Numbered from the stretch's first letter, positions 1 to 10,616 are shown. The stretch: 64,000 nt of DNA from Corynebacterium marinum DSM 44953 (GCF_000835165.1 NZ_CP007790.1:1984001-2048000), one strand, 5' to 3'. The notes: generated from the sequence alone by a model not told the origin. Translations and numbers: made by a program.

Positions 1-264
1 GAGCTGCATCTGGCGGACGGCCGCGCCTTCGTCTCCACGGTCGAGCATGGCGCGGACGGTGGCACGCTTGCCGTCGTCCAGCTCGATCTGCCGGGGGACG
101 CGCCGGTCGGCGGTGACCTTCAGTCCCAGGACGAGGAAGATGCCCGCCACCAGGAGGCAGGCCACTGTGGCGAGGTTGGAGACGCCGAAGAGTTTGAGGG
201 CGAGGGCCGCCACGCTGAACGCGGCGGCGAGTCCGAGGTACAGGGCGCGCATGTGCCACAGCAT
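1..264 (-). CDS. Small membrane protein, L7/L12-like tail (3' end cut off)
   Basis: The gene is read leftwards and runs off the window, so only 88 residues are seen. Two hydrophobic stretches (about residues 6-24 and 30-47) form a membrane hairpin. They are followed by a charged segment reading LDDGKRATVRAMLDRGDEGA, which resembles the short helical module of ribosomal L7/L12 C-terminal-like proteins found in actinobacterial membrane proteins. The start is taken at ATG 264; an in-frame ATG at 252 is an alternative. It is divergent from the pirin gene with about 60 bp between them. The function is unknown, and the L7/L12 likeness is a judgement from pattern only. Confidence 0.6.
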   Translation of the reverse strand, partial: MLWHMRALYLGLAAAFSVAALALKLFGVSNLATVACLLVAGIFLVLGLKVTADRRVPRQIELDDGKRATVRAMLDRGDEGAAVRQMQL

Positions 265-284
265 AACGCCCTCACAACGCACAA

Positions 285-318
285 GTTGTAGATATATCAA
301 CATAAGGTGCTGTAGAGT
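285..318 (+). promoter_or_regulatory. Promoter/operator of pirin; leaderless start likely
   Basis: A TAGAGT hexamer at 313-318 fits the corynebacterial TANANT -10 box. It ends only 7 bases before the ATG at 326, and no Shine-Dalgarno sequence precedes that ATG, so the transcript is probably leaderless. The interrupted palindrome GTTG-N9-CAAC (285-301) covers the expected -35 zone and could bind a dimeric repressor. The binding protein is unknown. Confidence 0.45.
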
Positions 319-325
319 GGCCCCC

Positions 326-1348
326 ATGTCCGTGACTGATCAGTTCCCGGTGGAGCAGGTGCTCTCCCCGGCGCCCCCGCACTGCACCGACGGCGCCAAG
401 GTCGAGATCATCACCTCCCGCGAGGTTCCCCTCGGCGGCCCGCGCGCCATGACCGTCTACCGCACCCTGCCCCAGCGCCAGCGCAGCCTCATCGGCGCGT
501 GGTGCTTCGTCGACCACTACGGCCCCGACGACGTCTCCGCCACCGGCGGCATGGACGTCGCCCCGCACCCGCACACCGGCCTGCAGACCGTGTCGTGGCT
601 CTTCGAGGGCACCGTCACCCACCACGATTCCGGCGGTCAACACGCCGTCGTCCTGCCCGGCGAGGTCAACCTCATGACCGCGGGCGCGGGCATCTGCCAC
701 TCGGAGGTCTCCACCCAGGACACCACCACCCTCCACGGGGTGCAGCTGTGGACCGTGCTCCCCGACGCCGACCGGCACGGCCCCCGCCGCTTCGACCACC
801 ACGCCCCCGATCCCGTGCTTTTCGACGGCGGCAGCGCCCTCGTCTTCCTCGGTTCCCTCCTCGGCTACACCTCCCCCGTCCGCACCTTCAGCCCGCTGGT
901 CGGCGCGGAGCTGCGCATAGAGCCGGGCGCCCTGCTCGAAGTGGAGGTCGACCCCTCCTTCGAGCACGGTCTGCTGGTCGACGCCGGCGACGTCGACCTG
1001 GAGGGCGTAGCCGTCGCCCCCACCGAGCTCGCCTACACCGGCACCGGCGAGACGGTGCTGCGCATCCGCAACAACGGCCGCACCCCGGCCCGGATGCTGC
1101 TCATCGGCGGCGAACCCTTCGACGAGGAGATCGTCATGTGGTGGAACTTCATCGGCCGCGACCACGCCGAGATCGAGCAGTACCGCACCGAGTGGCAGGA
1201 GCAGGACGAACGCTTCGGCACGACCCGCGGCTACATCGGCAAGGACCCGCAGGGGCCCACCTGGCTGCCCGCCCCCGCCCTGCCGCACGCCGCGATCCGG
1301 CCGCGGAAGAACCCCGCGCCCGTCGCCCGCCCCGAGGAGAGGATCTGA
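326..1348 (+). CDS. Pirin family protein
   Basis: This 340-residue bicupin belongs to the pirin family, iron-binding proteins variously described as quercetin dioxygenases or redox-sensitive regulators. The N-terminal cupin carries the family metal ligands in HPHTG, HHDSGG and CHSE, in the usual order HxH...H...E. A C-terminal cupin and the typical GGEPFDEEIVMWWNF segment follow, so the length and both domains are complete. ATG 326 is preferred because upstream in-frame codons do not resemble pirin and because it sits just behind a -10 box. It overlaps or abuts the next two genes and so probably heads a three-gene operon. The biological substrate cannot be told from sequence. Confidence 0.9.
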   Translation: MSVTDQFPVEQVLSPAPPHCTDGAKVEIITSREVPLGGPRAMTVYRTLPQRQRSLIGAWCFVDHYGPDDVSATGGMDVAPHPHTGLQTVSWLFEGTVTHHDSGGQHAVVLPGEVNLMTAGAGICHSEVSTQDTTTLHGVQLWTVLPDADRHGPRRFDHHAPDPVLFDGGSALVFLGSLLGYTSPVRTFSPLVGAELRIEPGALLEVEVDPSFEHGLLVDAGDVDLEGVAVAPTELAYTGTGETVLRIRNNGRTPARMLLIGGEPFDEEIVMWWNFIGRDHAEIEQYRTEWQEQDERFGTTRGYIGKDPQGPTWLPAPALPHAAIRPRKNPAPVARPEERI

Positions 1349-1349
1349 C

Positions 1350-1658
1350 GTGATCACCCGCACCCCCGACCGCTTCACCATCGACGTCGACGGCGCGAAC
1401 GCCGGCCACACCGCCTACCGTGACCGCGCCGGAGACCGCATCTTCCACCACACCGAGATCGGCGGGGAGTTCGGCGGCCGCGGCCTGGCCGGTCAGCTCG
1501 TCGAGGCGGCCGTGCGCGAGACCGCCGAGGCCGGTCGAACCGTGGTCGCCGTGTGCCCCTATGTGCTGACATGGTTGACGGAGAACGACCCCTCCGGCGT
1601 GACCTGGCGCAAACCCACCCCCGCCGACCTCACCTGGCTGAAGAAGGAGCTGGCATGA
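1350..1658 (+). CDS. GNAT-like N-acetyltransferase, short YjdJ type
   Basis: The 102-residue product matches the short GNAT subfamily (YjdJ type). An N-terminal beta-hairpin region precedes the acetyl-CoA-binding loop EFGGRGLAGQLVEAAV and a C-terminal VCPYVLTWL segment. The gene starts with GTG one base after the pirin stop, and its TGA overlaps the ATG of the next gene (ATGA). This indicates translational coupling in a pirin-GNAT-AhpD operon. Proteins of this size usually have unknown acceptors, and nothing here points to one. Confidence 0.8.
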   Translation: MITRTPDRFTIDVDGANAGHTAYRDRAGDRIFHHTEIGGEFGGRGLAGQLVEAAVRETAEAGRTVVAVCPYVLTWLTENDPSGVTWRKPTPADLTWLKKELA

Positions 1659-2113
1659 CCCGCCGACCCCCGTACCTGGACAAGTTCTACCCCGACATCT
1701 ACCGGGCGCTCAACGACGTGAACCGGAAACTGCGCATGCTCTACCCGGACGTCGATCTGCCGACGAGCCTCATCGAGCTGGTCTCCGTCCGCGTCAGCCA
1801 GATCAACGGCTGCGGCACCTGCCTGTCCATCCACGTCCCCGCCGCGCGGAAAGCCGGCGTGCCGGAGAACAAACTCGACGCGCTGCCCGCGTGGCGGATG
1901 GTCAACGAGTTCACCGAGCAGGAGAAGGCCGCACTCGACCTCGCGGAGACCCTGACCACGCTGCCCCAGGGCCGGGACAACTCCCGGGCCGGCGCCAGCG
2001 CCTGCGACGTCTTCGCTGAGGAGCAGGTCGCGGCGCTCGAGTGGGCGATCATCATGATCAACACCTACAACCGCATCTCCATCGCCTCCGGGCACCCGCT
2101 GATTTCCAGGTAG
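1655..2113 (+). CDS. AhpD/carboxymuconolactone decarboxylase-like peroxidase
   Basis: The 152-residue protein is an all-helical AhpD-like member of the CMD superfamily. The signature NGCGTCLSIHVPAARKAG holds the redox CXXC pair and the following His typical of alkylhydroperoxidase-type members. True 4-carboxymuconolactone decarboxylases lack this CXXC. It is therefore more likely an antioxidant enzyme than part of the pca pathway, whose own pcaC lies at 31.4 kb. The start ATG overlaps the previous stop. Partnership with pirin suggests an oxidative-stress operon, which is an inference. Confidence 0.88.
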   Translation: MTRRPPYLDKFYPDIYRALNDVNRKLRMLYPDVDLPTSLIELVSVRVSQINGCGTCLSIHVPAARKAGVPENKLDALPAWRMVNEFTEQEKAALDLAETLTTLPQGRDNSRAGASACDVFAEEQVAALEWAIIMINTYNRISIASGHPLISR

Positions 2114-2151
2114 GTCCCGGGCCGCGCCCGATCCTGCCCCGCCCGGCCCGG

Positions 2152-2260
2152 CCACAGGTCGCAGGCTAAAGGTCGCAGGCTAAATGTCGCGGCCGCGCCA
2201 TCCGGCAACGACAAAGGTCGCAGGGAGCAGTCCCTGCGACCTTTACCCTGCGACCTGTGG
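2152..2260. repeat. Nested direct and inverted repeats of AGGTCGCAGG
   Basis: The ten-base word AGGTCGCAGG or its complement occurs five times here. Copies at 2156 and 2170 belong to a 14-bp tandem repeat (2157-2170, 2171-2184). Two more form a perfect hairpin (2213-2244). The ends CCACAGGTCGCAG (2152-2164) and CTGCGACCTGTGG (2248-2260) are a 13-bp inverted repeat enclosing everything. The block fills the gap between convergent genes. Confidence 0.85.
2213..2244. terminator. Bidirectional terminator hairpin
   Basis: A perfect 14-bp stem (2213-2226 with 2231-2244) closes a GCAG loop. The stem ends in AAA on one side and TTT on the other, so either strand yields a hairpin followed by a short U tract. 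It separates the plus-strand pirin operon from the minus-strand folC operon. Confidence 0.75.
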
Positions 2261-2266
2261 GCCGCG

Positions 2267-2695
2267 CTACATGTGCTGGGTGGTCAGCCAGCCGCGTTTC
2301 ATGCGTTCGACGAGCGTGGAGCGCAGGTGCAGCAGGTACCACCACACGATGATGAAGATGATCGCCACAACGCCCACCGAGTAATGGACGAAGAACCCGC
2401 CCAGCAGCACCACCTGCAGGGCAAGGTTCGCCGGCAGCGCCCAGCTGAAGCGCTGGAGGAACGCCATGACCACGTGGGCGAGGCCCACCGCTGTGATGAA
2501 CACCCAGTTGAAGATGGTCCAGTACACGCCGTCGTCGATCTTGAGGATCACGGTCAGCGCGAGCAGGATCGTGATCGCCTCGAGGATGAGCGTGCCGGCC
2601 ATGACCCCGCGGATCCCCTTGAGGGGGTCCTTCTCGGGGGTGTGGCCGGGACCGAGGGGGCTGAACTCGGCCGGTCCTGCGGGGGGCTGGGTCAT
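2267..2695 (-). CDS. DUF4233 membrane protein
   Basis: The 142-residue protein has a polar proline-rich N-terminus, then four hydrophobic segments (about residues 30-50, 58-78, 85-103, 105-122) and a basic tail. This layout and its place immediately after folC match the actinobacterial DUF4233 family. Its ATG overlaps the folC stop by four bases (ATGA), so it is translationally coupled to folC and is the last gene of the valS-folC transcript. Its function is not known. The constant linkage to folate polyglutamylation is suggestive only. Confidence 0.85.
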   Translation of the reverse strand: MTQPPAGPAEFSPLGPGHTPEKDPLKGIRGVMAGTLILEAITILLALTVILKIDDGVYWTIFNWVFITAVGLAHVVMAFLQRFSWALPANLALQVVLLGGFFVHYSVGVVAIIFIIVWWYLLHLRSTLVERMKRGWLTTQHM

Positions 2696-4251
2696 GCGGG
2701 GTCCTTTCCGAACAGGGTGCGTGCCTCACCTGCGGTGACCACCGATCCGGTGACCACGACACCGGCGCCGGACTGGATGTCGGCGTCCTCGGCCAGCTCC
2801 ACCGCCAATGCGTAGGCGGAGGCGAGGTGTGCGTCGACGTGGACGCGTTCTTCGCCGAAGATGCCGCGCGCGTACTCCGCCAGATCGTACGCGTCGAGCG
2901 CGCGCGGGCTCGTGTTCTGCGTGAGCACCACCTCGGAGAGGTAGGGCTCCAGGGCCACGAGGATGCCGCGGGCGTCCTTGTCGTCGAGCACACCGACGAC
3001 GCCGATGAGGCGGTTGAAGTTGAAGTCGCGTTCGAGCGCCTCCCCCAGCGCCTTCGCCCCGTGGGGGTTGTGGGCGGCGTCGATGAAGGTGGTCGGGGTC
3101 GAACGGACCCGCTCCAGGCGGCCGGGGGAGGTGACCTGGGCGAAGCCGGCACGCACCGTGGCGATGTCCAGCGTGCGGCCGGCACCGGCACCGAAGAACG
3201 CCTCCACGGCGGCCAGCGCCACCGCGGCGTTGCGCGCCTGGTGCTCGCCGGACAGCGGCAGGAAGATGTCCTCGTACTCGCCGCCCAGGCCGCGCAGGGT
3301 CAGCTGCTGCCCGCCGACGGCCACGGCCGCCTCGACGACGCCGAATTCCGCTCCGGCGCGGGCGACGGCGGCGTCGACATCCACGGCACGCTGCAGGATG
3401 ACCTTCATCGCGGCGGGGTCCTGCTCCGCCACGACGGCGACGTTGTCCGGCGGGGTGAGCAGGTCGTCGGCGTCCCAGCGGGACTTGATGATGCCGGCCT
3501 TCTCCGCCGCGATCTCCTCGATCGTGCCGCCGAGGTAGTCGGTGTGGTCGAGGCCGACGGGCATGATCACCGCAACGTCCGACTGGATGACGTTGGTGGC
3601 GTCCCAGGTGCCGCCCATGCCGACCTCGACGACGGCGACGTCGACGGGGGCGTCGGCGAACGCGGCGTACGCCATCGCGGTGAGGACCTCGAACTTGGAC
3701 ATCCGGATGCCGGACTTCTCGTCGACGAGCTCGACGTAGGGCTGGATCTCGCGCCAGATGCGGACGTAGTCGCGCGGGTGGACGGGCACGCCGTCGATAC
3801 CGATGCGTTCGGTGACCAGCTGCAGGTGCGGGCTGGTCGTGCGCCCGGTGCGGCGGTGGAAGGCGCGCAGGAGCGACTCGATCATCCGCACGGTCGAGGT
3901 CTTGCCGTTCGTGCCGGCGACGTGGATCGAGGGGAAGGAGTTCTGCGGGGAGCCCAGCAGGTCCATGAGCAGTTCGATGCGCTCGAGCGACGGGTCGATC
4001 TTCGTCTCGGGCCAGCGGGTGTCCAGCTCCGCCTCGACGACCGCCAGCTCGGCGAGGTCAGCCGGGGTGACCTCCACGGCGGGCGGGGCGGGATGGTCCT
4101 TGTCGCCGAGGTCGATGTTGAGTTTGAGGCCCTGCTCGGTGATCTCGACGGCCTCGTTGAGGTCGGCGATGTCGGTCAGGTTCTCGAGGTCCTCGAGGTC
4201 CTCGTCGTCGGCGGCGTTGTTGAGGATCCCGTCCTCTTCTTCCCGGCTCAC
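2692..4251 (-). CDS. folC: Folylpolyglutamate synthase/dihydrofolate synthase
   Basis: FolC adds glutamate to dihydropteroate and to reduced folates. The Mur-ligase ATP loop GTNGKTST is at residues 113-120, followed by [13 protein letters not shown] and the AHNPHG motif of the family. The protein is 519 residues, longer than usual, because of an N-terminal extension of about 65 residues very rich in Asp and Glu, repeating [12 protein letters not shown] units. The start codon is GTG 4251, which overlaps the valS stop in GTGA. That overlap and the lack of a gap support the long form, although an internal start that drops the acidic tail cannot be excluded. Confidence 0.95.
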   Translation of the reverse strand: MSREEEDGILNNAADDEDLEDLENLTDIADLNEAVEITEQGLKLNIDLGDKDHPAPPAVEVTPADLAELAVVEAELDTRWPETKIDPSLERIELLMDLLGSPQNSFPSIHVAGTNGKTSTVRMIESLLRAFHRRTGRTTSPHLQLVTERIGIDGVPVHPRDYVRIWREIQPYVELVDEKSGIRMSKFEVLTAMAYAAFADAPVDVAVVEVGMGGTWDATNVIQSDVAVIMPVGLDHTDYLGGTIEEIAAEKAGIIKSRWDADDLLTPPDNVAVVAEQDPAAMKVILQRAVDVDAAVARAGAEFGVVEAAVAVGGQQLTLRGLGGEYEDIFLPLSGEHQARNAAVALAAVEAFFGAGAGRTLDIATVRAGFAQVTSPGRLERVRSTPTTFIDAAHNPHGAKALGEALERDFNFNRLIGVVGVLDDKDARGILVALEPYLSEVVLTQNTSPRALDAYDLAEYARGIFGEERVHVDAHLASAYALAVELAEDADIQSGAGVVVTGSVVTAGEARTLFGKDPA

Positions 4252-6947
4252 TTGAGCGCCTCCAGACGGGCGGCGATGCGCTCGACCTCTTCCTGGGCGA
4301 CCTGCTGCCGGGAGCGGATCTTATCGACGACCGCGTCCGGCGCCTTGGCCAGGAACGCCTCGTTGCCGAGCTTCTTGGCGGTGCCGTCGAGCTCCTTGTG
4401 GGCGGCGGCGAGGTCCTTTTCCAGACGCTTGCGCTCGGCGGCGACGTCGACGGTGCCGGAGGTGTCCAGGCCCACGGAAACGGTGGCTCGGGACAGGCGC
4501 AGCTCGATGGAGGCGGACTCCTCGAAGCCGTCCTCCGGTGCGGTGACCTTCGCCAGCGCGCGGATGAACTCCTCCTGCCCCGCCAGGTCGGCGGCGGCGA
4601 AGTCGAGGGCGGCCGGGACCTTCTGGGAGGGCTTGACGCCCTGGTCGGAGCGGAAGCGGCGGATCTCGGTGATGAGCTTCTCCGCGTCGGCGATGCGGCG
4701 GACGGCGATCTCGTCCACGGGGGCGCCGCCGTTGGTGTCGTCGACGGTCGGCCACGGCGCGGTGACCAGGGTCTCCCGCCCGGTCAGGGCCTTCCACAGG
4801 ACCTCGGTGACGAAGGGCATCGCCGGGTGCAGCAGCCGCAGGACGACGTCGAGGACGCGGCCCAGGACGACCTGGGTGTTGCGGCCGCGCTGGTCGATGT
4901 CCTCGCGCGGGATCTGGGTCTTGGCGATCTCCAGGTACCAGTCGCAGACCTCGTCCCACGCGAAGTGGTAGAGCTCCTCGTTGGCCTTGGCGAACTGGTA
5001 GTCGTCGAGGAAGCCGTCGACGTCCGCGCGGACCTGCTCGAGCCGGTCGAGGATCCAGCGGTCCGCGTCGGTCAGCTCCGCGCGCTCCGGCAGCTCGCCG
5101 ACGCGGGCGCCATTGAGCAGGGCGAACTTGGTGGCGTTGAAAAGCTTGGTGGCGAAGTTGCGGGAGGACTGGGCGGCGTCGGCGCCGACCGGCAGGTCCA
5201 CGCCGGGGTTGGCGCCGCGGGCCAGGGTGAAACGCAGGGCGTCGGCGCCGTACTCGGCGACCCAGTCCATCGGGTCGATGCCGTTGCCCAGGGACTTGGA
5301 CATCTTGCGGCCCTGCTCGTCGCGCACCAGGCCGTGGAGGAAGAGGTCGGTGAAGGGGACCTGCGGGCGGCCGTCGGCGCCCTCCCCCAGCAGCCCCGGG
5401 GTGATCTTCGCGGCGAAGGTGCCGAACATCATCATGCGGGCCACCCAGAAGAACAGGATGTCGTAGGCGGTGACCAGGACGGATGTCGGGTAGAACTTGG
5501 CCAGCTCCGGAGTCTTCTCCGGCCAGCCCATCGTGGAGAAGGGCCACAGCGCGGAGGAGAACCAGGTGTCCAGGACGTCCGGGTCCTGGGTGTAGCCCTC
5601 CGGCGCCTGCTCGTCCGGGCCGACGCAGACGATCTCGCCCTCGGGTCCGTACCAGATCGGGATGCGGTGGCCCCACCACAGCTGACGCGAGATGGTCCAG
5701 TCGTGCATGTTGTCGACCCACTCGAAGTAGCGGGGTTCCATCGACTTCGGGTGGACGGTGGTGTCGCCTTCGCGGATGGCGTCGCCGGCCATCGCCGCCA
5801 GCTCGTCGACCTTGACGAACCACTGCAGCGACAGGCGCGGCTCGATGGCTTCGCCGGAGCGCTCGGAGTGGCCGACCGAGTGCAGGTACGGGCGGACCTC
5901 CTTGACGATGCGCCCCTGCTCCGCCAGCGCCTCGCGCACCTTGACGCGGGCCTCCTCGCGGGTCAGGCCGTCGAAGCGGGTGCCGGTGCCGGCGATGCGG
6001 CCGGTGGCGTCCATGATCGTGGGCATGTCGAGGTCGTGGCGCAGACCGAGGGCGTAGTCGTTCGGGTCGTGGGCCGGGGTGATCTTCACGGCGCCGGAGC
6101 CGAATTCGGGGTCGACGTAGTCGTCGGCGACGACGACCATCTTCAGGTCGTCGCGGAACGGGTGGTCCAGGGTGGTGCCCACCAGGTGGCGGTAGCGCTC
6201 GTCCTCCGGGTGGACGGCCACGGCGACGTCGCCGAGCATGGTCTCCACGCGGGTGGTGGCGACAACGACGTGCGGCTCTGCGTCGTCCAGCGAGCCGTAG
6301 CGGAAGGAGACGAGCTCGCCCTCGACGTCCTTGTGGACGACCTCGATGTCGGAGACGGCGGTCTCCAGCACGGGCGACCAGTTGACCAGGCGGTTCGCCC
6401 GGTAGATCAGGCCCCGGTCGAAGAGCTCCTTGAAGATGGTCTGCACGGCGCGGGAGAGGCCCTCGTCAAGGGTGAAGCGTTCGCGGGACCAGTCGACGGA
6501 GTCGCCGATGGCGCGCATCTGCCCGGCGATGGTGCCGCCGTACTGTTCCTTCCACTCCCAGACCTTCGCGATGAACTCCTCGCGGCCGTAGTCGTAGCGG
6601 TCCTTGCCCTCGGTTTCCCGGAGCATGGTCTCGACCTTCGTCTGCGTCGCGATGCCCGCGTGGTCCATGCCCGGCAGCCACAGCACCTCGAAGCCCTGCA
6701 TGCGCTTGCGGCGCGCCAGGGAATCCATGAGGGTGTGGTCCAGGGCGTGGCCCATGTGCAGCTGTCCGGTCACGTTCGGGGGCGGCAGCACGATCGAGTA
6801 CGCCGGCTTCCCGCTCTCCGGGTCGGCGGTGAAGTACCCGGCGTCGACCCACCCCTGGTAAAGCTCAGCCTCGACGGACTGGGGATCCCAGGACTTCGGA
6901 AGGGCTTCCACCCCACTGGCGCGGTTCATCTCGTTCTGCTCAGTCAC
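4248..6947 (-). CDS. valS: Valine--tRNA ligase
   Basis: This is a class I aminoacyl-tRNA synthetase of 899 residues that charges tRNA-Val and edits misacylated threonine. The HIGH-type motif is HMGH at residues 64-67, after PPPNVTGQL, and KMSKS begins at residue 548. The anticodon-binding domain and a C-terminal coiled coil rich in Lys and Glu complete the usual bacterial length. GTG 6947 was chosen because AGGA lies 8 bases upstream and the resulting N-terminus TEQNE... resembles other corynebacterial ValS. An ATG at 6956 would add three residues. It is the first gene of the valS-folC-DUF4233 operon. Confidence 0.97.
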   Translation of the reverse strand: MTEQNEMNRASGVEALPKSWDPQSVEAELYQGWVDAGYFTADPESGKPAYSIVLPPPNVTGQLHMGHALDHTLMDSLARRKRMQGFEVLWLPGMDHAGIATQTKVETMLRETEGKDRYDYGREEFIAKVWEWKEQYGGTIAGQMRAIGDSVDWSRERFTLDEGLSRAVQTIFKELFDRGLIYRANRLVNWSPVLETAVSDIEVVHKDVEGELVSFRYGSLDDAEPHVVVATTRVETMLGDVAVAVHPEDERYRHLVGTTLDHPFRDDLKMVVVADDYVDPEFGSGAVKITPAHDPNDYALGLRHDLDMPTIMDATGRIAGTGTRFDGLTREEARVKVREALAEQGRIVKEVRPYLHSVGHSERSGEAIEPRLSLQWFVKVDELAAMAGDAIREGDTTVHPKSMEPRYFEWVDNMHDWTISRQLWWGHRIPIWYGPEGEIVCVGPDEQAPEGYTQDPDVLDTWFSSALWPFSTMGWPEKTPELAKFYPTSVLVTAYDILFFWVARMMMFGTFAAKITPGLLGEGADGRPQVPFTDLFLHGLVRDEQGRKMSKSLGNGIDPMDWVAEYGADALRFTLARGANPGVDLPVGADAAQSSRNFATKLFNATKFALLNGARVGELPERAELTDADRWILDRLEQVRADVDGFLDDYQFAKANEELYHFAWDEVCDWYLEIAKTQIPREDIDQRGRNTQVVLGRVLDVVLRLLHPAMPFVTEVLWKALTGRETLVTAPWPTVDDTNGGAPVDEIAVRRIADAEKLITEIRRFRSDQGVKPSQKVPAALDFAAADLAGQEEFIRALAKVTAPEDGFEESASIELRLSRATVSVGLDTSGTVDVAAERKRLEKDLAAAHKELDGTAKKLGNEAFLAKAPDAVVDKIRSRQQVAQEEVERIAARLEALK

Positions 6948-7004
6948 GCGCACCATCCTAGCCGGTCGACGGCGGCGCACCGCACACGCCCGGACCCCGG
7001 ACGG

Positions 7005-8492
7005 TCACTCCCCCACGTTCACCGTGGCGGTCACCTCGAAGCCGTCCTCGGGGCACTCGATGCGGATGGCGGCGATGCCGTGGGCGTCGACGGTGACGGT
7101 CTCGACGACCTCGGGCCCGTTCTCGGTGCGTTCGACGGGGACGGCGGCCAGTTCGGCGTCGGAAAGCTGGCGCAGTGCGGGATCGAAGGGGACGAGGACC
7201 TCCGCCAGCAGCGTGAAGTCGCCCGGGTCGTCGCTGCCCGCGTCGAGGGCCGAGTACTCCACGTAACGGAACCAGCCGACGTTGTGGGCCGCGCGGTACC
7301 GGCGGGTGATGGTGATGCCCTCACCGGATCCGGCCTCGGCGTCGGGGCCGACCAGGGCGTCGAAGCTCACGGCCGCACCGGCGTCGCGCTCGCGGAACAC
7401 GCCGATGCCGCGGGAGAGTCGGTCGCGCAGATGGTAATGGGAATCCGGGTCGGCCGCGATGGCCAGGCCCACGGCGGTGGAGGCGGTGGGCAGCGGCGAG
7501 CGGTGGACGCGGCGCCCGAAGCGCTCGCGCAGCATCCGGGGGACCAGCGGCAGGGCGCTGGCGCCGCCGACGAGGTACACGCCGGCGATCTCGGTGTCGG
7601 CGAGCGACTCGGAGGCGCCGATGAGCGGCTGCATGATCTCCAGGGACTGCTCGACGAGCGGGGTGACCTCGTCGTAGAACTCGGCGACCGGGACGATGAC
7701 GTCGTCGTCGCCGAGCTCGAGGACCATGCGGCGCGACTGCGGCTTGAGCTGCTCCTTGGCGGTGCGTGCCTCGTCGAGAAGCTTCCGGCGGGCCCGCCGG
7801 CCGAAGACGTCGCCGGCCCGGCCGGCGGCGGCCAGGGACAGGTCGGCGAGGGCCTCGTCGAAGTCGTCGCCGCCGAGGAGGCTGATGCCCAGGGAGGTCT
7901 CCACGTTGTGCTCGGGACCGTCGATCCGCATGAGCGTGACGTCGAAGGTGCCGCCGCCGAGGTCGTAGACGATGACGTTGGAGCGGCGGGAACTCAGCGT
8001 GCGCGAATGGAGGTGGGTGTACTCGAACGCGGCGGCGCTCGGCTCGTTGACCATGCCCAGCACGGTGGCGCCGGCCCGGGTGAAGGCGTCGAGGGTGAGC
8101 AGCCGCTGCGCGGAGCGGGCGTTGGCGGGGACGCCGAGGACGATCTCGATGTCCCCGTCGCCGACATGCTCGCGCAGGTGCTCCACCACGACACCCGCGA
8201 ACGCCGCGAGCACCTCGCCCAGCGGGCGTTCCTGCTCGCCCAGACGCACCGGGGTCTCCGCGGTCGCGTCGCCGGCGGAGAGCAGCCGTTTGAAGGAGCG
8301 GACGAGGGTGGAGCTGTCCAGGGCCAGCGCCTCCCAGCCGCCGACGAGCCGGTCGCCGTCCAAGGCGACGACCGAGGGGATGTACTCCTGCGGATCCCCC
8401 TCAGGGTCGGTGACGGGGAGCACGGGATAATTCCCGCGGTCGACCGCCGCAATGACAGTACGGGTGGTGCCGAAATCAATCCCGAAGCGCAT
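7005..8492 (-). CDS. Short Hsp70-family chaperone/ATPase
   Basis: The 495-residue protein has a complete actin-like ATPase domain: phosphate-1 FGIDFGTTRT at the start, phosphate-2 YDLGGGTFDV near residue 170, and the adenosine motif YLVGGASALP near residue 310. After about residue 370 only some 125 residues remain. They look beta-rich and there is no helical lid and no C-terminal EEVD-like or Gly-rich tail, unlike DnaK (about 610-640). It is therefore an Hsp70-like paralogue rather than DnaK itself. It lies between valS and mdh with its own gaps on each side. The client is unknown. Confidence 0.88.
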   Translation of the reverse strand: MRFGIDFGTTRTVIAAVDRGNYPVLPVTDPEGDPQEYIPSVVALDGDRLVGGWEALALDSSTLVRSFKRLLSAGDATAETPVRLGEQERPLGEVLAAFAGVVVEHLREHVGDGDIEIVLGVPANARSAQRLLTLDAFTRAGATVLGMVNEPSAAAFEYTHLHSRTLSSRRSNVIVYDLGGGTFDVTLMRIDGPEHNVETSLGISLLGGDDFDEALADLSLAAAGRAGDVFGRRARRKLLDEARTAKEQLKPQSRRMVLELGDDDVIVPVAEFYDEVTPLVEQSLEIMQPLIGASESLADTEIAGVYLVGGASALPLVPRMLRERFGRRVHRSPLPTASTAVGLAIAADPDSHYHLRDRLSRGIGVFRERDAGAAVSFDALVGPDAEAGSGEGITITRRYRAAHNVGWFRYVEYSALDAGSDDPGDFTLLAEVLVPFDPALRQLSDAELAAVPVERTENGPEVVETVTVDAHGIAAIRIECPEDGFEVTATVNVGE

Positions 8493-8524
8493 GCGGACGA
8501 GAGTAGCGGAATTACGGCCGGATG

Positions 8525-9622
<1,098 letters not shown>

Positions 9623-9767
9623 TCACCTGGCATTTCACCCCCGATCCGGGTGGGTGGCGGTACTTTTTCCGGAAACGACCGCGCCGGCGAGTCCAGATTC
9701 AGGCACGATAGTTGGCAGCGCCCACCAGCGTCCCACCCCCAGACCTTTTCGGAGGGCTCACGCAGCC

Positions 9768-10499
9768 ATGTACGACGCCGACCACACCGGCCCCGACGAG
9801 AACAGCACCGTCGCCGGTGTCGTCGAAGTCGCGATCGAGCAGTTCTCCGAGCACGGCTTCATCGAGGCCCGGCTGGACACCATCGCGAAGATCTCCGGCA
9901 TGTCGAAACGGATGATCCACTACCACTTCGGCGACAAGAAGGGCCTCTACCACCGCTGCCTGGTCGAGGCTTTGCAGCGGATCACCCCGGCAGGCGATGA
10001 ACTCATCCTCGACTCCACCATCCCCGTGGAGGGGGTGAGCAAGCTCGTCGACGTCGTGTACCTCCGCATGGTCAACCATCCGGAGTCCATCAGGCTGCTG
10101 GTGACGGAGAGCCTGCACAAGGTTCTCAACATCGGGGAACTGGCCAACCTGAACAGCCAGGCGGAAATCTCGCTCCACCTCGACCGGCTGCTCATGCTGG
10201 GCCAGGACGCCGGCGCCTTCCGCCCGGGCATCTCCGCGGAGGACCTCTTCTACCTGATCGGCGCGCTGGCCTTCTACCGGGTGACCAACCGGGACCTGAT
10301 GGCCAACATGCTGGACCTGGACCCGACCAGCGAGGCGAACACCGAAGGCATCCACCGGCTGACGGTCGACGCCGCCCTGTCGTTCCTCACCGCCAACATC
10401 CCGGACAGCGGGCACGACAGCTACCTGAAGATCGACCGCGCGGGCGACCATGAGCCGCAGTCGGCACTGGAGATCTACGACCCGGAAGAGTTCGAGTAG
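9768..10499 (+). CDS. TetR family transcriptional regulator
   Basis: The 243-residue protein has an N-terminal TetR helix-turn-helix (about residues 18-65). Its recognition part reads TIAKISGMSKRMIHYHFGDK and is followed by a helical ligand-binding domain. ATG 9768 has GGAGG 13 bases upstream and opens directly into the HTH domain, so upstream codons were dropped. The acidic C-terminus (QSALEIYDPEEFE) is unusual but not diagnostic. It is divergent from mdh, and the shared upstream region may hold its operator. The effector is unknown. A role in aromatic catabolism is possible from the neighbourhood but unsupported. Confidence 0.9.
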   Translation: MYDADHTGPDENSTVAGVVEVAIEQFSEHGFIEARLDTIAKISGMSKRMIHYHFGDKKGLYHRCLVEALQRITPAGDELILDSTIPVEGVSKLVDVVYLRMVNHPESIRLLVTESLHKVLNIGELANLNSQAEISLHLDRLLMLGQDAGAFRPGISAEDLFYLIGALAFYRVTNRDLMANMLDLDPTSEANTEGIHRLTVDAALSFLTANIPDSGHDSYLKIDRAGDHEPQSALEIYDPEEFE

Positions 10500-10527
10500 T
10501 CCCACCCGCGCCCCCGACCATCCCGCC

Positions 10528-10573
10528 AGACCCCAGTTCCCGTTGCCTTCCCCGGCAACCCGAGCCGGGGTCT
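10528..10573 (+). terminator. Terminator hairpin after tetR
   Basis: An outer stem AGACCCC/GGGGTCT (10528-10534 with 10567-10573) encloses an inner stem GTTGCC/GGCAAC (10542-10547 with 10554-10559). It is followed by TTCCTGATT. The position 29 bases after the tetR stop and before the sulfur operon promoter fits a terminator. Confidence 0.55.
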
Positions 10574-10616
10574 TCCTGATTCAAAGGGGCCTCGGCGGGC
10601 CGCCTACCAGCAGTTT

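Noticed and set aside
47..325. N-terminal extension of the pirin frame
   Set aside because: The extra 93 codons overlap the oppositely oriented membrane protein and the promoter, and do not resemble pirin.
1655..2113. Naming this CMD-family gene pcaC
   Set aside because: It has the redox CXXC of AhpD-type proteins, while a CXXC-free pathway-type pcaC lies in the pca operon at 31.4 kb.
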